A stretch of 64,000 nucleotides of DNA from Celoporthe dispersa. Lineage: Eukaryota > Ascomycota > Sordariomycetes > Diaporthales > Cryphonectriaceae. Below are positions 22,505 through 34,893 of this stretch, piece after piece. Under the pieces are notes generated by a model. It was given only the letters and a program-made list of their open reading frames with translations. It ran no database searches and was not told the origin of the DNA. The translations under genes and the position numbers were made by a program. The stretch lies in NCBI GenBank assembly GCA_016584495.1, contig WAID01000012.1, forward strand, positions 1 to 64,000, given 5' to 3'. The stretch's first letter is position 1. Every line of letters begins with the position of its first letter.

Positions 22505-22931
22505 TTGGCACAAACAGGCCTCTCTGGTCCAAGCTTAGATGCTTTAAACCAGGGGGACACTAGTGGCGCTGACTGGTCCACGCTTGTTCCTCCAACCGGG
22601 CCCGAAGCGGGTGGAATCCCAGTTGAGGATCAGGATCTCAGCTATGTAGAGGCCGATCGCGAGGACCTTGAAGCCACGAGCCTGCGCCAGGATTTGACGA
22701 TGCAGGAAGCAATTACTACCGTGGGTGGCAGACCAGATGCAACCCGACGCCTTTGCGGATCTGGACACAAATGTTCCCAACCTCAATCAATTTTACGACG
22801 GGATGTACACGTCGGGCTTGGGGTATAGTATTGGAGAGCCAGCAGACTCTCTCATGAGTACATTAGACTGGAGCTGGGAAGACTTCGGGCAACGTGTCTT
22901 CATTCGCCATGTTCTAATATCTAACTGGTAA
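22505..22931 (+). pseudogene. Possible C-terminal remnant of a fungal regulatory protein
   Basis: The frame ending at 22931 reads an acidic stretch with FADLDTNVPNLNQFYDGMY and STLDWSWEDFGQ. It is preceded in another frame by DREDLEATSLRQDLTMQEAI. Acidic tails with LDWSWED are common at the ends of fungal Zn2Cys6 regulators, but no DNA-binding or middle domain is present. The identity is a guess. Confidence 0.2.
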
Positions 22932-23349
22932 GTCTGGTAGATATTTCCAGAGACTGAAAGAGTTAGAGCATTTTAGTTTGGCTTGAAGCTTCTTTTCCCT
23001 AGATGAAGGTGACAGCAAAGTTGAGCGAGAAGCGATTTTTTCAAAGAATTCACTGACAGTTTAACAAAAGAAGACTACACTTTATATGAGAGCAACATTA
23101 TGCGCATCCCGGAAGTATTAATGCCTCCCAGAAATTAAAACATTGCGACCTTTAGATAGAAACTTCTTGTATTGGATAAATATATATATAGTCATATATC
23201 TTGAATTTATTACTATTACTTAAGAGGAAGCACCTTTTATAAAACATTGCAATTGCATAGCATGCGTAAAAGCTGCTCATTCATGTAAGTGCTGTGGAAC
23301 CTTATTCATATCTCTAGTTCTAAAGCATATTATACTAGCTATTACAATA
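22932..23349. other. AT-rich spacer
   Basis: A gene-free AT-rich stretch with stops in all frames. No repeat match to the other blocks was noticed. Confidence 0.5.
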
Positions 23350-26300
23350 CTAAGAAAAAACGCCAGCTTGCATAAACATATCAAATTCCGCATCGCTAAG
23401 AGCATCATCGGAAAGCTCGCGCGATTTAAAGTGGCGCAGTCGCTTGTTGGATTGTTCGTAACCTTCGTGCCCAGGTAGCTGATTCCTAAGCGGCCGCTTG
23501 CCCTTCGATGGCCTCGCTTCAGTCGTATCCATCTCTCTGTCTAGCTTAGCTTGAGACGACCTCGACTTCCCTTTCGCTTGGTCCATTGTCGAAGCGTTTA
23601 TTTCTGAAATATCCAGCAGTGATGTTTTAGCACTGTTGTTGGCAGCGAGTCGTTGCCTACTTGTCATGCTCGGCCCCCCATTACTAGGGGAGGACAACAG
23701 AATCCAAGGGAATCTCCGCCACAACTTCGGTAGTGGCATTTTCGGGAGGGTTTCGCCAGACCATAGAGCTGAGCCGGCGGCATGGCTTCATGCGTTGCGC
23801 GAAGGAAATCGCATCCATGAAATCAAATTTCTTGCCCTCTGCACTGATCACGTTCATGGCAGATGTGAATTCTTTGGCCGCCCAGAATTTCTCGTTTCCA
23901 GCTGAGCTTGTATTGCCGGCTGATTGGGCCTGTCCGATATCGCCTTCAAGATACTTGCGATACTCGGCTAGTTTGAGCTCCAGGCACTGGTTTCGACAAA
24001 TGAAGTTGCCAAGGTTTCCGTATCCAGCCTTCCAGCCGTGCTTCCGATGAAACCTTTTCACCCGCAGATGCCAATCCGGGTGTGTCTCGAGAAGTGTCAC
24101 GATTGACAGCCCGTTCTCCAGAACAGTCGGGTCCATAATGAAAACACAAAGTTCATCTCGGCCGCCTCCCGGTCCCGCGGGGGTCAGCCGCGGTGGCAAG
24201 CACGACATTGTCTACTTCAAAGTCTGGGAGCCCGGGAGGAAAGCCCCAAAGACAATCGTCTCCTGTAGGTGGTTCTGGGTACAGCTTGGGGTCTCCGGGT
24301 CGTGGGAGTTCCTCGAGGAGTGAAGAGATGCGGAACAACGACGATGACACTTCAACCCTTTGGCCTACGAATAGGTCAAACACGATATTCCGCGCCTTTG
24401 ACATTGACGCGGGCTTGATGACGACGTCGAAGCGGTGTTTCATCCCTTCGGCCATCATCTCGGAATAGACAACCTGCCAGTTGGGGGAATTTTTTCTTCC
24501 TTCCCGGTTCTCCAGACACCATGGCCTCGATCCCGCTGTGGCGACAGATGCGGGCGGCGCACGCCTTTAGTGTATCCTGCGCAGTACACTGCTTGAGAAT
24601 GCTGCATATGCCCATTACAGGTTCTTTGACCATGGGAAAGCCAGCCGGTACCAGTCCAGGGTGCCGCTGGAGGCTTGCAATCTCCAGTAGACGATCAAAC
24701 AAGGACTCAGCTATTGCTAAGTAGCTCAACTCCCGCGTCGGCTCCCATGAGGGATTCAGGTAAGCCGTGATGCTTGTGACGGTGAGGAAGATCTTGTCTT
24801 TTGGGTACTGATCGGCGCCCTCGCGACTCTTGTTTGTCCACATTTTTTCCATTAGGTCCAGGTCTTCTCGCGAGATGCGCCAAGCTTCGGCCAGGCACTT
24901 GAGGATAGAGCCAGCGAGGATCTTTCGCTCATCGGTGGATAAAGAGCCCATGAGAGTCTCAAAGTTGTCCTCCGTCACATAAAGGGCGATGAATAAGGAT
25001 CGTACGTAACGAGAGTCCCGAATAACTCCGAATCGGCTGTCATAATTTCGAAGGGGGTCCTTTGGGAGTGTTTCGGGACCAGTCTTTGCTCTCGACGAAC
25101 CAGATGCACCCTGTTCATGCGCCCGAGGGGCCATCGGCTTGAGCTCATCTTCAAGTCCTTCGGTAAGGCTGTTCAGAACGAATTCGCGGTAGATTTCGCG
25201 CGCCCAGTCAACGATATAGTCGAAAATGAGCAAAAGTTGAAGCGCACGGCTGGGTGAATGAATACAACCGTTCCATAGAGGAAGTATATGCTGCCGGCGG
25301 TCGTTCAGTATTAGGTACTTAACAAAGCAAAGAGATTTGACTTACGAGGCCGTTTTCATCCTTATGGTTGCCTTCCGAATAAAGCGCTGAGACACACCAA
25401 TGGTTGTCTCGATGCGACACGACCCAGGCGAGAGGGCCGATTTCCCATTCTGTTACCACCCCCGCATCCCGGCGCAACCCCTGTTGAGATAACAGCAGCT
25501 GTGACGTTTGAGCCGCTGTTTTATGAGACATATTACTCCAACTTATGTCGCTATCTTCTCCGCCTAGCTCGGATGCGACGACAAGAAATGAATAGTTCAA
25601 CTTCCGATGAATGTTTCCCAAGGGTTTTCTGTTGGGTATCCGAAGATTGTAAATTTGGTGCGCCAGTTTCCTTACGTTCGAAGGCTCCGAGTGAGGTTGG
25701 TTTTCATCGTCAGGCTCTTCATCCGTCTCTTGAGAGAACAGAAGGCGCGTGCCACGCTCATCGCTAATGTATTTGATTAGTACTTTTGAAAAAAGCGCGG
25801 GAACGAACTTGAAATCATACTCTTCTTTGCTACTACCACTAGCGTTACAAGTACAAGATGCCCGCTTTGTTTGTTGATTTTTGAGCGCTGTGGCATGTTC
25901 ACTGCTCAGCTTTGCTGGTAGAGTGCTGCGCTCGGCATGCCAAAACCTGGCTCGGCATTTTTTGCTATGCTCAAGAGTAAGTTTCGCTTCCTTCACCAAG
26001 CTCAGTCTATCGAATGTACGCACCATTCAACCTCGACTGATAGGCGAGCTAAGATTTCCGAGTGTAGAGCTGACGCTTGCAAAGGGTCTTCTGGTTGTTT
26101 GCCTCTATCCAAATGCTTAGCCGATCTGGCAATGAACTCAGCGCGACGATGCATTTGGCCACGCCATGGCTTGTGAAGCAGGTCTGCACCAATATATTCG
26201 CTGAATGTCTCGATGTTGGTCTCGCCAAGCTGCTGAATGTGTCGGAAAATGGCTTTGCAAATACTTGAACATGGTAGTGAGTCACTAGAAAGAGACTCCA

Positions 26301-26544
26301 CTTCATCGAAATTTACTCTGCCGCATATCTGTTCTGGTCCTATTTCTTCGTTTGGGTTTACTGCCATTGTCGGTAGGAAAGCAAATAGCCAGGAGCAGGA
26401 GGGTACGATAGCCAGACAATTGTGGAGGATGGCCTTATAATCACGAAAAAGCTGGGGTATAAGTATCTCTGGGTCGACAAATACGTACGTCCAATATATC
26501 CTTTGGTCATCCTGAGCGCTAACTAAGCAAATTTGCCAGTGCAT
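23350..26544 (-). pseudogene. Large conserved-hypothetical gene, repeatedly frameshifted
   Basis: Five long overlapping minus-strand frames (26544-26002, 26026-25319, 25233-24376, 24458-24153, 24208-23684) follow one another in order, plus a C-terminal frame 23739-23350. They read as one protein of perhaps 950 residues. An intron with GTAAGT lies near 25345-25230 (exon joins at DENGL and FDYIVDWAREIYREF). Frame changes without splice signals occur near 26030, 24510 and 24180. I recognise no catalytic domain. The segment FDYIVDWAREIYR is of a kind I associate with uncharacterised fungal proteins often found near STAND/HET genes. The C-terminus is basic (KGKRPLRNQ..KRLRHFKSRE). It is either a decaying gene or an error-rich consensus. 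Confidence 0.5.
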
Positions 26545-27904
26545 CGATCAAAATAGTGCCGCGGACAAACATGATCAAGTCAAAGGCATGCACCTTATCT
26601 ACGGCAACGCAAAATTGGCACTGATGGCTGCTGCTGGTGAAGACTCTGAGTACGGCTTGCCAGGTGTGGGAAGCCGGGAGAGGATTGAGCAGAATGCCCT
26701 CTCCATCGGCGACAATCTTTACATCCAGACCTTTCCCCATGCCTCTTGGGCATTGGATACTAGCCGATGGGCAACTCGAGGCTGGACTTTACAGGAGGGC
26801 CTGTTGTCCAACCGGATACTTATCTTCACGGACCACCAGGTGTCTTTCCAGTGCAACGGCATGCACTGTTCTGAAGCTGTACACTGGCCCCATGAATTGA
26901 TGCACGCCAAGACTTCCCGCCGGTTTCCCGAAAATGTGCCTCACCCCCCCTTTGGCCGACTGGCGCGAGAACAGAAGTATTACAACGAATATCGGCCCTA
27001 CCGCAACCTCCTGAGCATTCTCATAGAATACAGCAATCGCACGCTATCATACTCCTCGGATAATCTGAATGCGTTTCTGGGTATCCTATCTAGCTTTGCA
27101 AGCCGCAAGAATCCGATCTACCATGTCTGGGGCGTGCCTCTAGTCTTTGACCACAAGGAATGGATTTTGAAGCTCCACTGGCGACACCGAAAGCCGTGCA
27201 ATCGGCTGACCCAGTTTCCCAGCTGGTCCTGGGCTGGATGGTCCGGGCAGGTGGTCCCGGGGCACCATGTTTCCTTCGGTAGCGCTAATTGCTTCCTGGC
27301 AAGCCTAGAAAAGGACAGCCGAAGCGATGAGGCCGAGGTTGTAGATCTGCAAAAATTCGGCAAAGAACACAGCAAATACAGTGCTTACGCATCTGCATCG
27401 CTGTTCCTTCGACTTATCATATTCGCCGTCGATCTAGAATTCACGTATGTCTCCTGGTCGGGCATCACGGAGGCCGCGAAGCAAGCATACTACGACAGCA
27501 CGAAGTCAGGCAAGTACTCGCGAGACGATGCCTTCAAAGACGGATTTTACGCCAAACTACCTCGACGAAAGTACACCGAGCTGGCGTATTTCTACATCGA
27601 TGATAAAGATTTTGATACTGGTTCCCTACAAGAGAAATCACTGCTAGCGATGATGTTCGAGGATGATCCTAACTCTCTGGAGACGACGTTCATCATACTT
27701 ATTCACCGTGGGAGGAACTGCTACGAGAGATTGGGCTCTGTCTTCTTCAGGCCAGCATCGACGCAGCCGACGGCTGACGTAGCGTTTCGCCTGGATAATG
27801 GGAGTTTGGGCAAAATTCGGCCAGATATAGCACCCAGCGCGGGCGAGCCTGAGCAATTGCTGTGGGTTGAACAAATGAAGAGGATGGAGATCCGGCTGAG
27901 CTAA
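26404..27904 (+). pseudogene. HET-domain protein, 5' end missing
   Basis: Reading from about 26404: QTIVEDGLIITKKLGYK YLWVDKY, an intron at 26485-26539 (GTACGT...CCAG, phase exact), then CIDQNSAADKH and MHLIYGNAKLALMAAAG. DTSRWATRGWTLQEGLLS follows. These are the central and C-terminal HET (heterokaryon incompatibility) motifs (YLWVDxYCIDQ, Y.NA...I.AAAG, W..RGWTLQE). The rest (to 27904) is intact, with PSWSWAGWSG. The usual HET opening (ALSYVWG) was not found. Upstream sequence instead reads well as the opposite-strand hypothetical gene, so the 5' part looks deleted at about 26395. HET proteins trigger regulated cell death on non-self fusion. An undetected upstream exon cannot be excluded. 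Confidence 0.7.
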
Positions 27905-28109
27905 AAAGCATCGCAATTAAGGAATCATTTGAAATTTACTATTTATAATATTAGACAAAATTATGCAGCTTGTATTAAGTATTGTAGTGTCGCGAGCTGG
28001 GCCTTCACATTTGGGAGCTGGGCCCTTTAATTGGTCCACCTAGACCAACAGGCTCCAGTGCTCAGTCTTTATAACACCACTGCTCCTTTCTTTACTTTCC
28101 TTCTCTTGT

Positions 28110-29010
28110 CTATTCAGAAGACAGTCCGAATGCACACACGTTTGTACTCACCAACGCTTGCCTTGGTCGTCTAAAACGGGTAGATATACCGTCCTCCAAG
28201 ATTATCTTTATAAGGAGGATAGCGTCGTTGAGAGCAGCTCCTGCGCCGACACCTCCTATCGGGGGCAAGAGATAGCCCTTACTAAATGTGACGACTTGCA
28301 TGGCGCAATGTATTTTGGGGCTGGATGGCCGGCATCTGGTCTGGCACGACAGTCATCCATATCCGGTGTCTCTCAAGAAAAGGATACTGTAGGTCACTGC
28401 TGAGGGTGATTTTGCCATAGACACAGCAGGTGCCCCTATAAAGGAACTCATATTGATGAAAGAGCCGTGCTTGAACTGCAGACCGCGACCCATCAGCCCC
28501 CACGAGTAGTGTGCCTTCAGCCGTTGTGTCATCCTCGAGTGTAGCTTAGACTAATTCACAACCCTCCTCACCGCTAGGGTTGAGTACATGGTACGAAACC
28601 AGCCTCTTCCCCGGATCGAACGTGATCCTGAATTTCATCCATCGGCACCCACCTCAGCAACCCCCGATCGGCTGATAGGAGCGAGTCGGCGCCACGGGGT
28701 TTCGTTTCTTTACAGCAAGTCGTAATGCCAGCATCAGTCGTGTTGAGATTTGTCTCGCCCAGCCTCACTTCCGTAGAGGCCGCCTTAATGACATTCTAGG
28801 CTTTTAGCTTGACTATCGACCGTAACCTATCGACTATGTCACGAACAATCTTCAGCTAGTAGCCCTTCCGTCGCGAGTCGAGGAAAGCATCTCGTTCGAA
28901 CGGAATGAAGAATACACCGTTCGTCTTGAGGTCTTGATCCAGGGCCAAGCCCCCTAGACCGGCGCTGATGACCAGAACATGAGATTGCATTTGAGGCATC
29001 GTTGATATTG
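28110..29010 (-). pseudogene. FAD-dependent monooxygenase (PHBH type), decayed
   Basis: From right to left: VLVISAGLGGLALDQDLKTN (degenerate GxGxxG dinucleotide fold), FERDAFLDSR, then TAG and TAG stops, and GADSLLSADRGLLRW. After a frameshift comes LLVGADGSRSAVQARL (the DG/GADG motif), CVYGKITLSSDLQYPF, and finally LPPIGGVGAGAALNDA, the GD-motif end that contacts FAD ribityl. Order and motifs match class A flavoprotein hydroxylases, common tailoring enzymes. At least three stops and one or more frameshifts make it dead. It sits at the left border of the tailoring cluster. Confidence 0.75.
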
Positions 29011-30285
29011 CGAGCCTGATTTCTGGATGATAGAATGTGTTGGTCTGCTCAACCCGGCCCTACGTTGCGATCGGAGAGTCTGATTGCCTTGACTCCTAGG
29101 AGGCGTGACGGTATCGAACTCCGCTATACCATTATCACTCTACTTGTTGAGGTTCACCTCCTTGCATAATTACTGGCAATAACTTAGAACAATTCATCTC
29201 TACTCCTGTCGTCCCATATGCTTAGAATCTGTAATGTCAGGGGCGCTGGGACCTGACACGATACTGGCGATTAAATTGCTTTCTTGGTGTTGTTGTGCTG
29301 CATATTTTCCCTGATGGCTGCGCCGCCATTGGAGCGTCAAGGGATTCGTTTTGGTCCACTAGATTCCAACGCCAAATTTGAATCGTACAGAACCAAAACT
29401 TCGGAACAATGTCACTTCATTGTCAATTCGCGATGTCGTCTCACAAAGCTGATTGAAATTCAGCCTAGGCTCAATGAGCAGGGGCACGTTGGTGGCGTAC
29501 ATGCTCTTGGCTCCGTCTGGGCTACCTTCCGAATGTTGTGATATATACATATGAGAGGCTAGTATTAAACTACCCTTGCCCCCAAATGGGCACGCCTGTA
29601 CGTAGAAGGAGGGTTGTAAGACTGCACAGTACTTTGAAAGATACATCTATGCAGCTGCTTCCCGGTTTGCACAACCCGTCCCGCTGCATTAGTAGTGCAG
29701 GGTTAGCAGGTGATGTGTGTCAGCAAAGACATATATCACAGAGTATAGTAAACTTGATGGCGGAGTGCGGGCTCTTCTAGGCATGGAGAATTTATGTGAT
29801 AATCAATGGATGTCGCCCGGCGAGCAGTCTCAATTCGCTGTGGACGGCCTGTAATCCCATAACAATTTGGTTCCTAAGCACTTTCGGCAGCTCTTTGCCG
29901 CCGTGCTTCAACAGAAAACCCTTGTTAGCCAGATACAAGCATTTTTAGTTCGAAGTATAGTCATATTTTGTGAGTAACATTGAAGGAATTTGACCAGGCA
30001 TGGTCGAACCACAAAGGGGACAGACAGTACGAGATTATGACTTGGGGTCTGCATGAACAAAACTCTCTTAGACCCGGCTAACATGGCTAGGCAAGCTAAA
30101 ATTAATTTATGGCTCGACCAGAAGGCCTCGCAACATGTCTCTTATGACTGCGTTCCTGGCTTGCTGAGACTCACGAGGGCAAGAAGTATATATGTCAAGA
30201 TGAATATAATTTTCAAATGCATAATATAAGTGGTTTCTTTGATTGATATATTATAAACTTGTCTTGTTTTTTTTCTTTCAGCTTG
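29011..30285. other. Intergenic tract without recognised genes
   Basis: Mixed composition. Short open frames at 29284-29541 (+) and 29359-29646 (-) overlap each other and show no family motif. The right part is the 3' flank of the P450 gene. Confidence 0.5.
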
Positions 30286-32154
30286 TTATAATGTTTGAGC
30301 TGTTGAAGACTTTATACATTGTAGCTTAATTTCTTGAGACTTGTTCATTTTCAGCAGCAGCTGATAATTAACATTGTTAACGCAATTCAGAGCTCTTTTT
30401 CTTGCCTGTTCCGATGTTTCATGAGATTTGTTCTTGGGTTGCATTTGATGAGTTTGGAATATACATGCCAATGCAGCGACTGCTTCAACTCGAGAAAACT
30501 TTTGGCCAGCACAGCCCTGCAAGCCATCAGACCATGGGAAGAATGATCCTTTCCGGGGGACGAACAGCTCCTCTCTAGTGTTCGCCTCTGTTCCGACTCC
30601 TGAGAGGGTCATAAGCCATCGCGACGGCCGCCAAGTGAAGGGATCCTCCCAATACCTCGGGTCCGTCTGGACAGAAAGTGGTAACGAAATAATTTCTGTA
30701 CCAGGAGGAACGGTAAGAACCCGGTCGCCCACGCGGAGATGTTGCACCTTTTGGGCCGCAACCTTGGGCAGGCCCGTGATAGGCCCATAGAGCCGTAGTG
30801 TCTCGAGAAATACGGCTTCGCAGCGCCTCAGTTTTGGGAACAAGTCGTAATTCCAGTCTGTGGCAGGTCTACCCTGGGTGACCGCCATGACCTCTTCGCA
30901 GAGCCACTCCTGAACATCTGGATGAGCAGCTAGGAGCATCACACTGAAGGCCAGCGTGTTGGCGGTAGTGTCGTAGCCCGCGAAGTTGATGACAAACATA
31001 TTGCCCAGGATTTCGTCCATCGACAGAGCCCCTTTCCTGGGCTTTTCCATAGTACGGTCGCCAACATGTGTCGTCGTCTGGTTGTTGTCTTCGTCATCAA
31101 GAGTGCGTACGAGGTGTGTTATAAAGCTGCCTGATCCCGGTTCCCCTCGATCGATAGCTGCCGTCTCCTTTTCGATAGTCTTGATCATGTACTCCTTAAG
31201 AGATACAGCTGCACGTCCAATCTTGGCAAGACTCTTGGGTATCATACGTTTGATCAATATACGATAGGGAACAAGCATCAAGAGGATACTGTGCTTATGC
31301 ACGAGAAACAAAGCGTCTCGATAGCTTTCAGTACCAGAACTGGCAGCTTGCATATTGGCGGAGCTTTTGAAGTCGTAGGATTCCCCGAAGGCTGTCGAAG
31401 CGAGCACGTTGAGAGAGAGAGTCTGTAGATCTTCCTCCATAGACAGGATTCCAGCCACGGAATTGGAGGTCCAGTGATCAAGCAAAGCACTTAAGTCCAC
31501 CTGAATTAGCCAAAATTCTGGACGAGTGTCTCAAAAAAAGTTGAAGGGGGAAACGCATACTGTGCTTGACGAAGTGCTTCCCCCCACACAAACTCCATGA
31601 CGGACTCATTGAAAGGCGCTGCCACCGCTCGGCGATGACGGGGCCAATCCTGCATTTTGACGGTGAAAACTGAAGGACCGTAGACTGACAACATCTCTGG
31701 TGTTGATGTCGAATTAGAGGAGTCGACGTTATTGTCGCGCAACCAGAAATGTTTTTTGCTTACGATACATCTCCACCGGGCGAACAAAATCCCTCCACCG
31801 AGAGAAGATATTTTCAATAGAATCCGCATCAGCCACGTAAAAATGGATTCCACCTGGTGAGACGGTTGCCCAGACGGATCCGAAGCGTGCCGCAGGACTG
31901 CTCTTCTCGAGAAAGTGCCAGTTCCGGTGAGAAAACCGTACGAAGTCGGGGTAAGAGTCCCAAGAAACTGGGACACAAGCCAACACCTTCCATAACAAAG
32001 GCTGGATAGTGACCCATGCGTAGCTGTTTACATCGAATGGAATACGAATAATGTGTACATTCAGCGCTCGAGCCTTACGCGCATTGGACTCTAGACTCAC
32101 CCAGCTCCAGATAACGTAGGTCAAAGTCAACCCCACGAGCAGCGAAGCAAGCAT
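30286..32154 (-). CDS. Cytochrome P450 (cluster, first)
   Basis: Three exons, about 32154-31764, 31696-31561 and 31500-30286, giving roughly 580 residues. ATG 32154 is the first in-frame ATG and is followed by a membrane anchor (LASLLVGLTLTYVIWSWV). Motifs: WPRHRRAVAAPFNE (C-helix), INFAGYDTTANT (I-helix oxygen-binding), ETLRLYGP (ExxR), WRPSRWL (PERF region) and the heme loop FPWSDGLQGCAGQKFSRVE with the Cys ligand. It ends NNVNYQLLLKM. The second intron join is one base out of phase with the simple GT-AG choice, so either the border or one base is wrong. It is an ER monooxygenase likely acting in secondary metabolism. Its promoter side faces 32155-32704. Confidence 0.9.
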
Positions 32155-32704
32155 CTTGCCCAGGGACAATGAATGTGAGAGGTTTGAAATGTGAGAAGAT
32201 AAAAAGTGGAGAAATGGAAGTTTGATTGATCCATCAGTTTTTGATTAGGGGTGAAATAAATGGTCAAGAGAAACACCAGCACATCGGAACTACTATAAAC
32301 CCGCAATACTCATACTTTTGGGCTCCATACCCAGCTCCTCGCTGGGTTGCTGGACAGGTAGACTTTAGAGTTAGGGGCTTCTGCTAGATGTCTCACTGTG
32401 CGGCTTTTGGACATAAACTGGGTGTATTGGTTGTAGGACAAGGACTATGGAAATTTTGGGGGCCCTGCTTACGGTAACATAAATGTCAAAGGATCAGATT
32501 TAAAGTGGTTCTGTCCTGCAAGAAGTTGTACTATACCAACGGTAATTATATGTTTACAATACATTCAGGAATTACGGCTTACGAAAAAAGAAAAGAAAAG
32601 AAAAAACTTGGTTCACGGAGATGTCTCCTCAAGCAGCCAGGCAGCCCACCCACACCCCATTTAAAAGCTTCGTGTGGCAAGAGCCGAAGCGGCAACAGCA
32701 CCCG
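32155..32704. other. Intergenic spacer
   Basis: The P450 promoter is on the left; the 3' flank of the SDR gene is on the right. Purine-rich (AAAAGAAAAG near 32585) with no gene. Confidence 0.5.
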
Positions 32705-33946
32705 TCAGGTCCAGTCGGCCAGGCAAGTTTCTCCCTGCTTCAGTTTAGTGTATTGAATAGTGGCCCTCCATACACTAGCTCTCTTCTCAGCATCCTTGGC
32801 CTCGACGCTCACGTCCTTGGGTTCGGAACCATTCATATAGAGCCCCTTGGGACGATCGCCAAAAGGCGGGCGAGTCTCTAGAGCAGCTGCGAGAACGTCG
32901 CTGGCCGACTTGGCTGTCGAGCGCAGGGTACCATTGGGCGAGAGTATAGCGGCGATGTACATGACTAGAGTGAAAATCGATGCTTTGAGCCAGCCGAGAC
33001 CGCCCATGTTAATTTTCGTGGGCATCAGTCCAGGATCAACGCCGAGAACAGAGATGCCGCTTAACTCGGGATCTGAGTTGAGTCGACGTTGAAGCTCAAT
33101 GCTAAAGGTTACAAAACCAACCTCGGTGTCAGCTCATTCATGCTGCTTATCCCAGAGAGAAGGGAAAAAATAAGAGGGGGTGGGGGGTAGGGGGAAAGAA
33201 GACATGTACCACTCACATTATCATCAATATGCAGAGCTTCGAGGCTCCATATCGCCGGATCCCACCAAGGTTGAGTCGGTCTTTGGATGGGTCTTCAGAG
33301 GGGCTCCACACGCCCGTTGCAATCGACCTGACAGTCTCGCTGCTGGCGTCGGCCAAGATCTTCTTCCACTTCTCGTTTTCAAATGCACCACTGACTTTGT
33401 TGGCATCGTCAAGAGGGCTTTTTCAGTTCAACGGCGCGTCAGGTCAACGTTTTAACAAGAGTCAGATCATCACCGCACTCACTCATGAACCCAACTTCCC
33501 AGGACGACCACCCTGCCCGATTCCCGGTCCATGCTTTGCAACAACAGCAGGACCAGAAGCCAATGCCCCAAGTAGTTGGTTGCAAAAGCAAGATCCAAGC
33601 CGCTTTGAGTCTGCATATGGCCTTGCTGGTCCCTGTGCGCTGCGTTGAGGATCAAGGCCCGGATCGGCGGGATATCGCCAGCAGAAACCTTGGCATTGAT
33701 GATTGCAGCGGTCTCGCGCACACTCGATAGGTTCGAAAGGTCAAGCGAAATAATATCAGCCGAGTGAGCGTCGTTGGCCGCGCGCAGTATCGACCGGAGT
33801 GAAGTCGCCGTGCTTGGGTCTCGAACTGTATAAAGTCCATGGTGTCGAGCTGACAGCTCGGGCTTCGCGATGATGGCCTGGACAACTGCGGTGCCGAGAC
33901 CGCCGTTTGCACCTGTCAAGAGAACTGTTCCGCCGGGAGCTGTCAT
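32705..33946 (-). CDS. Short-chain dehydrogenase/reductase
   Basis: Exon 1 starts at 33946 and carries the cofactor motif TGANGGLG and the LNAA motif (NNAG equivalent), ending VVLGSWVHE at a GTGAGT donor. Exon 2 (about 33420-33222) has GGIRRYGASKLCILM, in which Tyr and Lys form the YxxxK active site. Exon 3 (about 33095-32705) has GVDPGLMPTKIN and a hydrophobic helix. The total is about 350 residues with family spacing intact. SDRs of this WWOX/retinol-dehydrogenase-like kind use NADP(H) to interconvert alcohols and ketones. Placed among P450s and a flavin oxidase on the same strand, it probably serves the same pathway. Confidence 0.9.
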
Positions 33947-34893
33947 GGTGCTCCTTTTGGCCTAGAGTGTTGGGAACTGTGTTGAAAGGAGCTGCAGAGA
34001 TCCGCCAAACCATGCGCTGGCAGAAGAAATCCTGAGCTTTGATCCCTAGCGCCTAGGAACGTACGACATGTCTCACTCAAAATGTTTTGATTTGCAGCAA
34101 CAAAGGGCAGTAAACCCAGGCCTTATCGGTGCTACCGCGTGACCGAAGATTCCCTTGGCTACGAAGGACAAAGCTAAAATAGCTCGTCACTCGAGACCGA
34201 CGGTTCAGCCCAACCAGGATTTATGCATGTCTACAGCTACTAGACGGGTGTACCACATGATTCGTCATTTTTGGGTGAAATCCCAGTGTCGCCCATGTCA
34301 ACAGACTCGAATAGCGTGGATCCTTTTAGACTTCTAACGTCAACATTAGGGATATTGCTTCACAGTGCTAAGGATTTAAGACGCTGGCATGAACCGATCA
34401 CACGTGGGGGCTGGGGTAACAACCACCGTACTGTACTTACAATACAACATGGGGGCTAAAAATCCGACGTTTTATTCTCCTGCGAGAGGCTTGTACAACA
34501 CACTCAGAAGCCCCCGTATCCAATACAAAGAAGATCCCAACATTGAAGCGCTGCATCCTGCATGAGGCGAACGCTACTTATTTCTTCGCCTGCCTTGGTT
34601 TTGTGAAATTCTAATTATTTCTGGATATGATACGCGCCCTTCCTGCCTACCGACTAATAGCGGTCTCTCTTCCTTCTACAGCTTGGCATATTTCCGAGCG
34701 GGTGATCGAGGATCACCCGACAAACTGTTTACATCACTATCACCTTGAAAATTTGCCCAGCTACACAAGCAGCTAGCGCTAAGTAAGCAGCTAGCGCTAG
34801 ATACCCATACAGCGCGGAAAATCTTCTCTCGCCATCACCAACTGCCTATCTTCACTCCCCCCCCTTCTTTTGTTCTTCTTTTTTTCTCTCACT
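33947..34893. other. SDR promoter region and spacer
   Basis: No gene. It is the upstream region of the SDR and the 3' flank of the flavin oxidase gene. A short direct repeat is listed separately. Confidence 0.5.
34767..34800. promoter_or_regulatory. Tandem AAGCAGCTAGCGCTA repeat
   Basis: AAGCAGCTAGCGCTA occurs twice with an 18-bp period. Each copy contains the palindrome TAGCGCTA. Dimeric Zn2Cys6 regulators often bind such paired palindromes, and the site lies about 820 bp upstream of the SDR start. A binding role is inference only. Confidence 0.25.
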
